DNA of 9,463 bases from Eubacterium sp. (GCA_029050995.1 JAIDLO010000268.1:1-9463); one strand, 5' to 3'. Positions 1 to 5,940 are shown, numbered from the stretch's first letter. Notes: generated from the sequence alone by a model not told the origin. Program-made: numbers and translations.

Positions 1-198
1 GATTTATATGATATTGACGCGGCTATCGTAACGGGCGGCGGCGTTAATGTTAAAGAGATAAATCCTAAAACCATGCAGTCGAAAATTGTTGAAAATCTTT
101 ATTTCGCAGGAGAGGTTATTGATGTTGATGCCTATACCGGCGGCTTCAATCTCCAGATTGCGTTTTCAACAGGTGTCCTCTGCGGTCAAAGTATGTAA
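1..198 (+). CDS. NAD(P)/FAD-dependent oxidoreductase, BaiN/HI0933 family (C-terminal 65 residues only)
   Basis: The frame is open from base 1 to a TAA at 196-198 and is cut by the window start. The visible residues include TGGGVNVKEINPKTMQSK and then LYFAGEVIDVDAYTGGFN, ending in a short helix (LQIAFSTGVLCGQSM). This FAGE-x-x-D-x-x-x-x-TGG-x-N pattern is the C-terminal FAD-contacting signature of the HI0933/BaiN flavoprotein family, which is about 400 residues long in full. The family consists of cytosolic FAD proteins, and most members have no settled substrate; BaiN itself is a bile-acid ene-reductase homologue. The gene sits 14 bases upstream of cmk on the same strand, a neighbourhood common in Clostridia, so it probably leads the cmk-plsC-ispH/rpsA transcript. 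The family call is firm. A specific reaction cannot be given from this fragment. Confidence 0.85.
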   Translation, partial: DLYDIDAAIVTGGGVNVKEINPKTMQSKIVENLYFAGEVIDVDAYTGGFNLQIAFSTGVLCGQSM

Positions 199-212
199 GA
201 GAGGTAGAAAAA

Positions 213-872
213 ATGATTAATGTTGCAATAGACGGACCTGCAGGTGCAGGCAAAAGCACAATAGCAAAAGCTGCTGCAAAAAAGCTTGGCTTTATTTATG
301 TTGATACAGGTGCTTTGTATAGGGCAATCGCCCTTAATGCGGTCAGAAATGAGGCATTAAGTGATGATAATAAACTTGTTGAAATGCTTAAAACGACGGA
401 TGTAAGCCTTGATTTTGATGAAAACGGAACACAGTGCGTTATTCTGAATGGCGAGGATGTTTCCTCACTTATCCGCACACCTGAAATCTCAATGGGTGCT
501 TCAAAGGTTTCAAGCGTTCCTGCTGTTCGTGCATTTCTTCTTGATTTGCAGAGAAATATTGCAAAGAATAATAATGTGATTATGGACGGCAGAGATATCG
601 GCTCTGTTGTTCTTCCGAATGCTGATGTTAAGATTTTCCTTTTTGCTTCTCCGGAATGCAGAGCGGAAAGAAGATATAAAGAGCTTATCGAAAAAGGCGA
701 AAGCGTTACTTATGAAGAAGTTCTGGCAGATGTTAATCAAAGAGATTATCAGGACAGCCACCGCGAAATTGCCCCGATGAAGCCGTGTGAGGATTCCGTT
801 ATGGCTGATACAACAGGCAATACGCTTGAGCAAAGTATTGAAATGATTGTGAATATTATAAAAGGAGAATAA
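213..872 (+). CDS. cmk: Cytidylate kinase (CMP/dCMP kinase)
   Basis: This cytosolic enzyme transfers phosphate from ATP to CMP or dCMP to make CDP or dCDP, feeding nucleic acid and phospholipid (CDP-diacylglycerol) synthesis. At 219 residues it has normal length for bacterial Cmk. Visible features are the P-loop GPAGAGKST (residues 8-16), DTGALYR (31-37), the substrate-binding DGRDIG (125-130), and the LID/C-terminal region with AERRYKEL (151-158) and QRDYQDSHREIAPM (176-189). The ATG at 213 follows a GAGAGG Shine-Dalgarno at 199-204 with 8-base spacing. It starts 14 bases after the flavoprotein stop and ends 2 bases before plsC, so it is probably co-transcribed with both. The cmk-plsC-ispH-rpsA order is a recurrent Clostridia arrangement. 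Nothing is odd in the sequence and the assignment is secure. Confidence 0.97.
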   Translation: MINVAIDGPAGAGKSTIAKAAAKKLGFIYVDTGALYRAIALNAVRNEALSDDNKLVEMLKTTDVSLDFDENGTQCVILNGEDVSSLIRTPEISMGASKVSSVPAVRAFLLDLQRNIAKNNNVIMDGRDIGSVVLPNADVKIFLFASPECRAERRYKELIEKGESVTYEEVLADVNQRDYQDSHREIAPMKPCEDSVMADTTGNTLEQSIEMIVNIIKGE

Positions 873-874
873 CG

Positions 875-1534
875 ATGAAAGATTTTGATTATTCAGTTGT
901 TAAGCATTATAAATTTTATGGCTTTGTAAAAAAGGTATTCGGTCCGATTTTCAAGAAAGTATATAAATTGAAATTTAAAGGGCTTGAAAATGTACCAACA
1001 GATCCGAATCAGAAATACATAGTTGCTGTTAACCATACCTGTGCGTTTGATCCTGTTTTCGTATCTATTCCGAAAAATGTTCCTCCGCTTCATTTTATGG
1101 CGAAGATAGAGCTCTTCAAAAATCCGATTGCCGGCTGGGTAATCAAGCATTTATATGGTTTCCCTGTAAGAAGAGGAAAGGGCGATAATTCAGCTATTGA
1201 ATACGGCGAAAAGATTATTGAAGAGGGCCATGTTATGGCAATCTGCCCTGAGGGCAAAAGAATTAAGGATAAGGACGGCGTGCCGCAGAAAGCAAAATCC
1301 GGTGTAGCTGTAATTGCAAAGGCAACAAATGCTTCTGTTCTTCCTGTTGCAGTTTGCTGCAATGGTGCGATAAAAGCAGGCAAGCAGGTAACGATTTCCT
1401 ACGGCAAGCTGATAAGTCTTTCAGATATGGGGCTTGATAAAGAGGAGCTTGCACCAAGCGATATCAAGAAGGCAGCAAATATGGTAATGGATAATATTCT
1501 TGCGCTCTGGGAGGCAGAAAGAAATGCAGATTAA
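875..1534 (+). CDS. plsC: Lysophospholipid/1-acyl-glycerol-3-phosphate acyltransferase (PlsC family)
   Basis: PlsC-type enzymes acylate the sn-2 position of lysophosphatidic acid to make phosphatidic acid at the inner face of the membrane. This protein has 219 residues. Motif I is NHTCAFD, giving the catalytic H54-x4-D59 pair; FPVRRGKGD (96-104) fits motif II and CPEGKRIKDKDG (124-135) fits motif III. The usual EGTR core appears here as EGKR (126-129), a modest variation. A basic N-terminus (residues 10-35, rich in K, F and Y) is suited to membrane contact, but no clear transmembrane helix is visible. The ATG at 875 has AAAGGAG at 861-867 as Shine-Dalgarno, 7 bases before the start. Its last 11 bases overlap the start of ispH-rpsA, which implies translational coupling. 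The family is certain. The exact acceptor (1-acylglycerol-3-phosphate or another lysolipid) is inferred. Confidence 0.9.
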   Translation: MKDFDYSVVKHYKFYGFVKKVFGPIFKKVYKLKFKGLENVPTDPNQKYIVAVNHTCAFDPVFVSIPKNVPPLHFMAKIELFKNPIAGWVIKHLYGFPVRRGKGDNSAIEYGEKIIEEGHVMAICPEGKRIKDKDGVPQKAKSGVAVIAKATNASVLPVAVCCNGAIKAGKQVTISYGKLISLSDMGLDKEELAPSDIKKAANMVMDNILALWEAERNAD

Positions 1535-3593
1535 GCTCGCTGAAACAGCAGGCTTCTGCTTCGGTGTAGACCGTGCAGTAAATCTTGTTTATGAGCTTGT
1601 TCAGAACGGCGAAAAGGTGTGTACACTCGGGCCTATTATTCATAATCAGCAGCTGGTTGATGATTTGTCGGCAAAGGGTGTTAAAACAATTTCTTCTCCT
1701 GCTGAATGTGAGGAGGGCTATAAACTTGTAGTCCGCACGCACGGGGTTGAAAAATCTGTTATAGAGGATATAGAAAACAGAAATATATCGTATGTTAATG
1801 CAACCTGCCCGTTTGTTCTGAAAATTCATAAAATTGTTGAAAAGCAGAATGATAATACCATAACGCTTATTGCGGGGGATGTAAATCATCCCGAGGTTAA
1901 GGGCATCCGTTCCTTCTGTAAGGGCAAAAGCTTTGTATTCAAAAATGAAGAAGAGCTGCAAAATATCATTGCTTCTGAGCATTTTTCTGCCGATAATGAT
2001 ATAATTTGCGTTTCACAAACCACTTTCAGCCTTGAAGAATGGAAAAAATGTAAAAAAAAATTAAAAAAGGTATATACAAATTGTGAAATATTTGATACAA
2101 TATGTAGTGCAACATCCGATAGACAAGAGGAAGCGTGCTCTTTATCAAAAGAATGTGACGCTGTAATTGTAGTCGGAGGTCGCCATTCATCCAATACATG
2201 CAAGCTTAGAGATGTATGTTCAGAAAATACACCAACTTTTTTAATAGAAACAGCAAGTGAACTTTCGGGCATAGATTTATCAAGTTACAAAGTAATTGGA
2301 GTTACTGCCGGGGCTTCGACACCCTCGGTAATTATCAAGGAGGTACTCAAATCCATGTCCGAAGAAATTAAAGAAAAGGAAGTTGAAGCAGCTGAAACAG
2401 TTGCTGAGACAGCAGAAATCGCTGATAATGCCGAAAAGGCTGCTGTCGATCCATCTGCTGATGGAGAGGCAACCTTCGCAGAAATGCTCGAAGAATCATT
2501 CAGTGACGATGACACAAGTAAAGTAGTTAAGGGAATTGTTGTAAACATTACCCCAACAGAGGTATTTGTTGATGTTCCCGGAAGAAAGCAGACAGGCGTT
2601 ATTGCTGCAGAAGACCTTTCAGCAGAACCATTTGATAAATGCGAAGATGTTGTTTCTGTTGGCGATGAGCTTGATCTTATCATTATGAAAACGGATGATC
2701 AGGACGGCGTGCTTAAGCTTTCTAAAAAATTAACAGACGCTTTCAAAGGCTGGGACGAAATCGTTGCAGCAAGCGAAGCAGAAGAAATTCTTGAAGGCCC
2801 TGTAACCGCTGTTATTCGCGGTGGTGTTCTTGTAACAGTAAAGGGTACTCGCGTATTCGTTCCTGCTTCATTAACAGGTATTCCTCGTAATCAGGAGCTC
2901 GATGTTCTTAAAGGCTCAACAGTTCGCTTCAAGATTATTGATGTAAACAATGCAAGAAGAAGAGCAGTAGGCTCAATCAAGGCTGTTGTTGTTGAAGAGA
3001 AAAAGGCTGCTGAGGAAGCTGCTTGGGCTAAGCTTGAAGAGGGCCAGGTATTAACAGGTACTGTTAAATCTCTTACAAGCTATGGTGCATTCGTAGATAT
3101 CGGCGGTGTAGACGGTATGATTCATATCAGCGAGCTTTCATGGACTCGTATTAAGCATCCGTCAGAAGTTGTTAAAGTTGGTGATCAGGTTGAGGTTACC
3201 ATTAAAGCTTTAGATGCTGAAAATAAAAAGATTTCTCTTGGCTTCAAGAAAATCGAAGATAATCCTTGGGAGATTCTCAAGAGAGATTATCCTGTTGGCT
3301 CTGATGTTGAGGCTAAAATCGTTGGCCTTGCAGCATTCGGTGCTTTCGCAAATGTAATTCCTGGTATTGACGGTCTTATCCATATCAGCCAGATCAGCTG
3401 GGATAGAATCAAAACGCCTGCTGATGTTCTTAATGTTGGCGATACTGTTAAGGTTAGAATTACAGAGGTTGATTTCGATAAGAAACGCGTAAGCCTTTCA
3501 ATGAAAGAGCTTATCGAAAAGCCTGAAGAAGTAATCGAAGCTCTTGCTGATGATGCAGAACCTGTTGAAGAGGAAGCAGCAGAAGAAGAGTAA
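1524..3593 (+). CDS. ispH-rpsA: Fused 4-hydroxy-3-methylbut-2-enyl diphosphate reductase (IspH) - ribosomal protein S1
   Basis: One uninterrupted frame of 689 residues joins two proteins. Residues 1 to about 278 are IspH, the [4Fe-4S] enzyme that makes IPP and DMAPP in the last MEP step. The cluster cysteines are C12 (GFCFG), C95 (NATCPF) and C194 (DTICSATS). H40, H73 and H122, E124 (NHPEVKG), T167 (QTT), S222-S223-N224 and GAST (263-266) match the active site. Residues about 279-331 are an acidic, Ala/Glu-rich linker. Four S1 (OB-fold) repeats follow at about 332-402, 423-489, 507-576 and 592-662, the third and fourth with the classic GAFVDIGGVDGMIHIS and DGLIHIS patterns, then an acidic tail. 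S1 helps mRNA bind the 30S subunit. I chose ATG 1524 over the in-frame TTG at 1500 because GGGAGG at 1509-1514 lies 9 bases upstream and IspH proteins begin close to this point. Such fusions are known in Clostridia. Separate expression of the S1 part is discussed in the internal-site entries. Confidence 0.95.
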   Translation: MQIKLAETAGFCFGVDRAVNLVYELVQNGEKVCTLGPIIHNQQLVDDLSAKGVKTISSPAECEEGYKLVVRTHGVEKSVIEDIENRNISYVNATCPFVLKIHKIVEKQNDNTITLIAGDVNHPEVKGIRSFCKGKSFVFKNEEELQNIIASEHFSADNDIICVSQTTFSLEEWKKCKKKLKKVYTNCEIFDTICSATSDRQEEACSLSKECDAVIVVGGRHSSNTCKLRDVCSENTPTFLIETASELSGIDLSSYKVIGVTAGASTPSVIIKEVLKSMSEEIKEKEVEAAETVAETAEIADNAEKAAVDPSADGEATFAEMLEESFSDDDTSKVVKGIVVNITPTEVFVDVPGRKQTGVIAAEDLSAEPFDKCEDVVSVGDELDLIIMKTDDQDGVLKLSKKLTDAFKGWDEIVAASEAEEILEGPVTAVIRGGVLVTVKGTRVFVPASLTGIPRNQELDVLKGSTVRFKIIDVNNARRRAVGSIKAVVVEEKKAAEEAAWAKLEEGQVLTGTVKSLTSYGAFVDIGGVDGMIHISELSWTRIKHPSEVVKVGDQVEVTIKALDAENKKISLGFKKIEDNPWEILKRDYPVGSDVEAKIVGLAAFGAFANVIPGIDGLIHISQISWDRIKTPADVLNVGDTVKVRITEVDFDKKRVSLSMKELIEKPEEVIEALADDAEPVEEEAAEEE
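2073..2101 (+). promoter_or_regulatory. Possible internal promoter within the ispH part, upstream of S1
   Basis: TATACA (2073-2078, 4 of 6 to the -35 consensus) is followed after 17 bases by TACAAT (2096-2101, 5 of 6 to the -10 consensus). A TG dinucleotide at 2093-2094 gives an extended -10. Runs of A at 2043-2067 lie where an UP element would be. Transcription would start near 2108, about 250 bases before the internal S1 start. The A-runs also encode a Lys-rich stretch of IspH, so the resemblance may be accidental in AT-rich DNA. Confidence 0.35.
2337..2357 (+). promoter_or_regulatory. Internal Shine-Dalgarno and ATG for separate translation of ribosomal protein S1
   Basis: AAGGAGGT (2337-2344) is a near-perfect anti-16S match, and an in-frame ATG stands at 2355-2357 (Met278 of the fusion), 11 bases after AGGAGG. 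It falls at the IspH/S1 boundary: IspH similarity ends just before it, and the acidic linker (MSEEIKEKEVEAAE) begins with it. Initiation here would give a 412-residue, four-repeat S1 protein without IspH. The site is seen in the sequence; its use is inferred. Confidence 0.6.
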
Positions 3594-3606
3594 TTAATAA
3601 AAAATG

Positions 3607-3640
3607 AAACGCTATGGATTTTCCATAGCGTTTTTCTTTT
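3607..3640 (+). terminator. Rho-independent terminator of ispH-rpsA, probably bidirectional
   Basis: A perfect 12-bp stem (AAACGCTATGGA at 3607-3618, TCCATAGCGTTT at 3622-3633) with a TTT loop is followed by TTTTTCTTTT at 3631-3640. It lies 13 bases after the ispH-rpsA stop. Read on the - strand, the A-rich bases 3599-3604 give a T-run after the same stem, so it can also end the convergent DUF4364 gene, whose stop is at 3653. Confidence 0.93.
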
Positions 3641-3652
3641 GCGTATTCAATT

Positions 3653-4216
3653 TTAAAGCAGTGCATTTATAAGCGTATTATAAATCTTTGCAGGGTCTGT
3701 TAAGAAATTGTCCTTTATCATTTCCGCTTCTTCAACAGACGGAACATTGAGCCGAATAACCATAAAATCCTCGTTGTTATCCGAAAGATGAAGCGTTATA
3801 TCATATCCGCTTTTTGCTTCTTCAATTTCAACCTTGTTTTCCTTTGCATAAATTTCCTTAGCCGCTATTTTAGCAGACATCCTTATGCTTTTTTCTCTTA
3901 CGGTTAACGGCAAATCTTTTTCAACATATTCAATCAGTTCCATACATTTTTTGGACGGAACAAGAAAGCCGTCTTCATCTTCCGTAATGATTTTTTCTCT
4001 TAATATTCTTGCCAAAGCATCCATAATCTCAAAGTAATTTGCAATTGCACCCTCAACAAGCGTTTCGCAAATTGCTTTTTGCGTAAGGCGAACCTTTGAT
4101 TTTGCAGCCATATAGCAAATGATTATGTTGATATCTGTTTTTGATCTTAACCCGTCGTGTTCAATGCCTGCTGTTAAAGCATCAAATTGAAGGTCTATGT
4201 TTTCATTTTTATTCAT
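3653..4216 (-). CDS. DUF4364 family protein, predicted winged-helix N-terminus
   Basis: This 187-residue cytosolic protein matches, from memory of the family, DUF4364, which is found almost only in Clostridia and has no established function. Visible features are the family-like GLRSKTDINIIICYMAA (residues 22-38) and a helix-turn-helix-like stretch, LTQKAICETLVEGAIANYFE (44-63), running on through a helix to about 72. A short wing-like segment (EDEDGFLVPSKK, 79-90) and LTVREKS (104-110) follow. The C-terminal part, about 125-187, looks alpha/beta. There is no signal peptide or membrane segment. The start at 4216 has GGAG (4228-4225) 8 bases upstream and its own promoter. It is convergent with ispH-rpsA and divergent from the DUF1858 operon, with which it shares a -35 hexamer. 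That layout is typical of a local regulator. A DNA-binding role is inferred from the fold resemblance only. Confidence 0.8.
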   Translation of the reverse strand: MNKNENIDLQFDALTAGIEHDGLRSKTDINIIICYMAAKSKVRLTQKAICETLVEGAIANYFEIMDALARILREKIITEDEDGFLVPSKKCMELIEYVEKDLPLTVREKSIRMSAKIAAKEIYAKENKVEIEEAKSGYDITLHLSDNNEDFMVIRLNVPSVEEAEMIKDNFLTDPAKIYNTLINALL

Positions 4217-4240
4217 AATGTCATCTCCATTGCAAAAACT

Positions 4241-4269
4241 ATAATAGCATAATATTTACTTACTTGCAA
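4241..4269 (-). promoter_or_regulatory. Promoter of the DUF4364 gene (sigma-A type)
   Basis: Read on the - strand, TTGCAA (4269-4264) and TATTAT (4246-4241) are separated by 17 bases, with TGC just before the -10 making it extended. Transcription would start near 4234, giving a leader of about 18 bases that holds the GGAG ribosome site. The -35 is the same palindromic hexamer used by the opposite promoter. Confidence 0.7.
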
Positions 4270-4292
4270 AGGTTTTTGTAATGTAATATAAT
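4264..4292 (+). promoter_or_regulatory. Promoter of the DUF1858-trmK-nif3-rqcH-ispDF operon (sigma-A type)
   Basis: TTGCAA (4264-4269, 5 of 6 to consensus) and a perfect TATAAT (4287-4292) are spaced by 17 bases. Transcription would begin near 4299, leaving a leader of about 56 bases before the ATG at 4355. No other good promoter is visible before the next four junctions, so this one probably drives the whole downstream operon. Confidence 0.72.
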
Positions 4293-4303
4293 ATATCATT
4301 GAT

Positions 4304-4324
4304 AAGGGGAATATATTTTCCCTT
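4304..4324 (+). other. Small hairpin at the 5' end of the operon leader
   Basis: AAGGGGAA (4304-4311) pairs with TTTCCCTT (4317-4324) through 8 base pairs including one G-T, around a 5-base loop. It begins about 5 bases after the predicted transcription start. It is not followed by a T-run, so it is not a terminator. A 5'-end stabilising role is possible but inferred. Confidence 0.4.
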
Positions 4325-4354
4325 AAAAGAAAAAATTAAAGGAGATTTTATAAA

Positions 4355-4558
4355 ATGAACGAAGTAACAAAAGAAACAATTATTGGTGATGTACTTGATA
4401 TGTGTCCGGAAACTGCACCTCTGTTCCTCGAAATGGGAATGCACTGCCTTGGCTGCCCAGCATCAAGAGGCGAAAGCATTGAAGCTGCCTGCATGGTTCA
4501 CGGAACAAATGCAGATGAGCTTGTTTCAAAGATTAACGATTTCATCAAGAATAACTGA
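4355..4558 (+). CDS. DUF1858 domain protein (hybrid-cluster-protein-associated redox disulfide domain)
   Basis: This small 67-residue protein resembles the DUF1858 / ScdA N-terminal-like family, also described as the redox-disulfide domain associated with hybrid cluster (prismane) proteins. It has four cysteines: C17, the CLGC pair C31/C34 in the diagnostic MHCLGCPASRGESIEAAC stretch, and C46 before a helix (ADELVSKINDF). The CxxC motif suggests a thiol-redox or metal/cluster-binding role, but no reaction is known for free-standing members. There is no signal peptide, so it is probably cytosolic. The ATG at 4355 has AAAGGAG (4338-4344) 10 bases upstream, a strong site, and the promoter is directly before it. 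Its TGA (4556-4558) shares the A with the ATG of trmK. It is the first gene of the operon, and pairing with trmK-nif3 is recurrent in Clostridia from memory. Confidence 0.85.
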   Translation: MNEVTKETIIGDVLDMCPETAPLFLEMGMHCLGCPASRGESIEAACMVHGTNADELVSKINDFIKNN

Positions 4559-5196
4559 TGATTAAACTAACAAACAGATTATCCGCCGTGGCAGAGCTTG
4601 TAAGAGAAAATGCCTCTCTTGCTGATGTTGGCTGTGACCACGGCTATCTGCCTGCATACCTTATTTTAAACGGCAGAATTAAATCAGCCGTTGCAGGGGA
4701 TATCAACGAAGGTCCTTTAAATTCCTGTATTCAGCTTGTTGCTGAATATGCTTTAGAGGATAAAATCAAATGTATTCTTTCAAACGGACTGCAGAATATT
4801 GATGAAAAGGATTGCTCGGATATTACAATCTGCGGAATGGGCGGCGAGCTTATTGCGCAGATTATCAATGAATGCGTTTGGGCAAAAAACAGTGAAAAGC
4901 ATTTTATTCTCAATCCAATGACGCATCCCGAAATTCTGCGTAAATATCTTTGTGATAACGGCTTTGAAATTCATAATGATATCATTGTAAAAGAGGGCAG
5001 ACATTACTATAGCGTTCTTGACGCTTATTATACAGGTAATATAAAAAGCTATCCCCAAAGCCATTATTACCTCGGAAATATTAAAAATTTTGAATATAAA
5101 GAATATTTCAATCATTTATTGAATTATCTTGAAAATAAATCAAAGGGCGGAGAGGATTTTACGGATGTAATCTCTGCCATTAAGGAAAAATTATGA
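4558..5196 (+). CDS. trmK: tRNA (adenine(22)-N1)-methyltransferase
   Basis: TrmK uses S-adenosylmethionine to methylate N1 of A22 in the D-arm of bacterial tRNAs (notably tRNA-Ser and tRNA-Tyr). The protein is 212 residues, slightly shorter than the roughly 235 of Bacillus TrmK, the difference lying at the C-terminus. The Rossmann-fold SAM motif is LADVGCDHGYLP (21-32, with D23, G25, D27 and H28), followed by GDIN (47-50, acidic end of strand 2), ICGMGGELI (91-99) and the family's LNPMTHPEILRKYL (118-131, usually LQPN-like). The ATG overlaps the upstream TGA as TGATG. I see no Shine-Dalgarno in the 20 bases before it, so translation probably depends on ribosomes finishing the DUF1858 gene. 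The next gene overlaps by 4 bases (ATGA). The trmK-nif3 adjacency supports the call. Confidence 0.93.
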   Translation: MIKLTNRLSAVAELVRENASLADVGCDHGYLPAYLILNGRIKSAVAGDINEGPLNSCIQLVAEYALEDKIKCILSNGLQNIDEKDCSDITICGMGGELIAQIINECVWAKNSEKHFILNPMTHPEILRKYLCDNGFEIHNDIIVKEGRHYYSVLDAYYTGNIKSYPQSHYYLGNIKNFEYKEYFNHLLNYLENKSKGGEDFTDVISAIKEKL

Positions 5197-5939
5197 CTAC
5201 TGTTAAGAATATTTATGATTACATAAACAGCATTGCTCCGTTTGAAACGCAGGAGGAATGGGATAACGCAGGTTTTCTGATCGGCGAATTTCGCAAAGAG
5301 GTTAAAAAAGCCGTTCTCTGCCTTGATGTAACAAAGGCTGTTGCCGAATACGCAAAGGATGTTGAGGCTGATGTTATTATCTCTCATCATCCTGTTATTT
5401 TCAGCGGCATTAAAAATGTTAAAAAAGGCAGTGCTGTATATACCTGTATTGAAAATGATATAGCTGTGATATCGGCACATACGAATTTTGATTTGGCTGA
5501 AAGCGGAATCAATTATAATCTTGCCTCCCGCCTTGGTCTTAATGATATCAGGCAGATAGACGGCTCGTTCATAACAGTAGGACAGCTTGATTACGAAATG
5601 AGCATTGATGATTTTGCACAATTCGTCAGCGATACGCTTGAGGTCAGCGGATTAAGATATACAGATACGGAAAAGCCGATTCAAACCATTGCCGTTGGCG
5701 GCGGTGCCTGCGAGGAATATACAGAGCTTGCTATGCAGAATGCAGACTGCTTTGTAACCGGCGATATGAAATATCACGCTATGCTCGATTGTGCTGAAAA
5801 CGGCTACGCAGTTATCAGTGCAGGTCATTATGAAACAGAGCACGATTCCTTTCTTATGCTTATGGATAAGCTGCAAGAGATTTTTGTTGATGTTGAATTC
5901 ATAAGTGCAAATCAGAAAAACCCTGTGTTGGCGGTGTGA
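5193..5939 (+). CDS. Nif3-like dinuclear metal center hexameric protein
   Basis: The 248-residue protein belongs to the NIF3/DUF34 (YqfO/YbgI) family, which forms toroidal hexamers with two metal ions per subunit. The biochemical role is unsettled; GTP cyclohydrolase-I-like and metal-chaperone functions have been proposed. The metal ligands are visible: SHHP (H65, H66), AHTNFD (H96, D100) near the middle, and GHYETE (H212, E216) near the end. The N-terminal PFETQEEWDNAGFLIG (16-31) is a family signature. It is the compact form, lacking the inserted PII-like domain found in Bacillus YqfO (about 370 residues). The ATG at 5193 overlaps the trmK stop as ATGA, with AAGGA (5182-5186) upstream. It is directly downstream of trmK, a very common Firmicutes pair. 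The family is secure. The function is not known and I give no symbol. Confidence 0.92.
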   Translation: MTTVKNIYDYINSIAPFETQEEWDNAGFLIGEFRKEVKKAVLCLDVTKAVAEYAKDVEADVIISHHPVIFSGIKNVKKGSAVYTCIENDIAVISAHTNFDLAESGINYNLASRLGLNDIRQIDGSFITVGQLDYEMSIDDFAQFVSDTLEVSGLRYTDTEKPIQTIAVGGGACEEYTELAMQNADCFVTGDMKYHAMLDCAENGYAVISAGHYETEHDSFLMLMDKLQEIFVDVEFISANQKNPVLAV

Positions 5940-5940
5940 T

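Noticed and set aside
1500..1523. TTG at 1500 as the start of ispH-rpsA, adding 8 residues
   Set aside because: It has no well-placed ribosome site, whereas ATG 1524 has GGGAGG 9 bases upstream and matches where IspH proteins begin.
1464..1982. Antisense open frame of 172 codons opposite plsC/ispH
   Set aside because: Opposite strand of clearly conserved genes, with low-complexity composition and no recognisable domain or ribosome site.
2000..2005. Perfect TATAAT inside ispH as a second internal promoter
   Set aside because: No acceptable -35 hexamer lies 16-18 bases upstream; such a match is expected by chance in AT-rich DNA.
2380..2480. Repetitive-looking GAA/GCT-rich stretch as a tandem repeat
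   Set aside because: It is the acidic Ala/Glu linker of the fusion protein; the codons are degenerate and no unit repeats exactly.
4383..4565. Second + strand frame overlapping the DUF1858 gene
   Set aside because: It lies in another frame of a gene with a clear family signature and has no ribosome site of its own.
5905..5940. ATG at 5905 as the start of rqcH
   Set aside because: It would add 12 residues (MQIRKTLCWRCD) unlike the family and overlap nif3 by 35 bases; RqcH proteins begin at MALDG.
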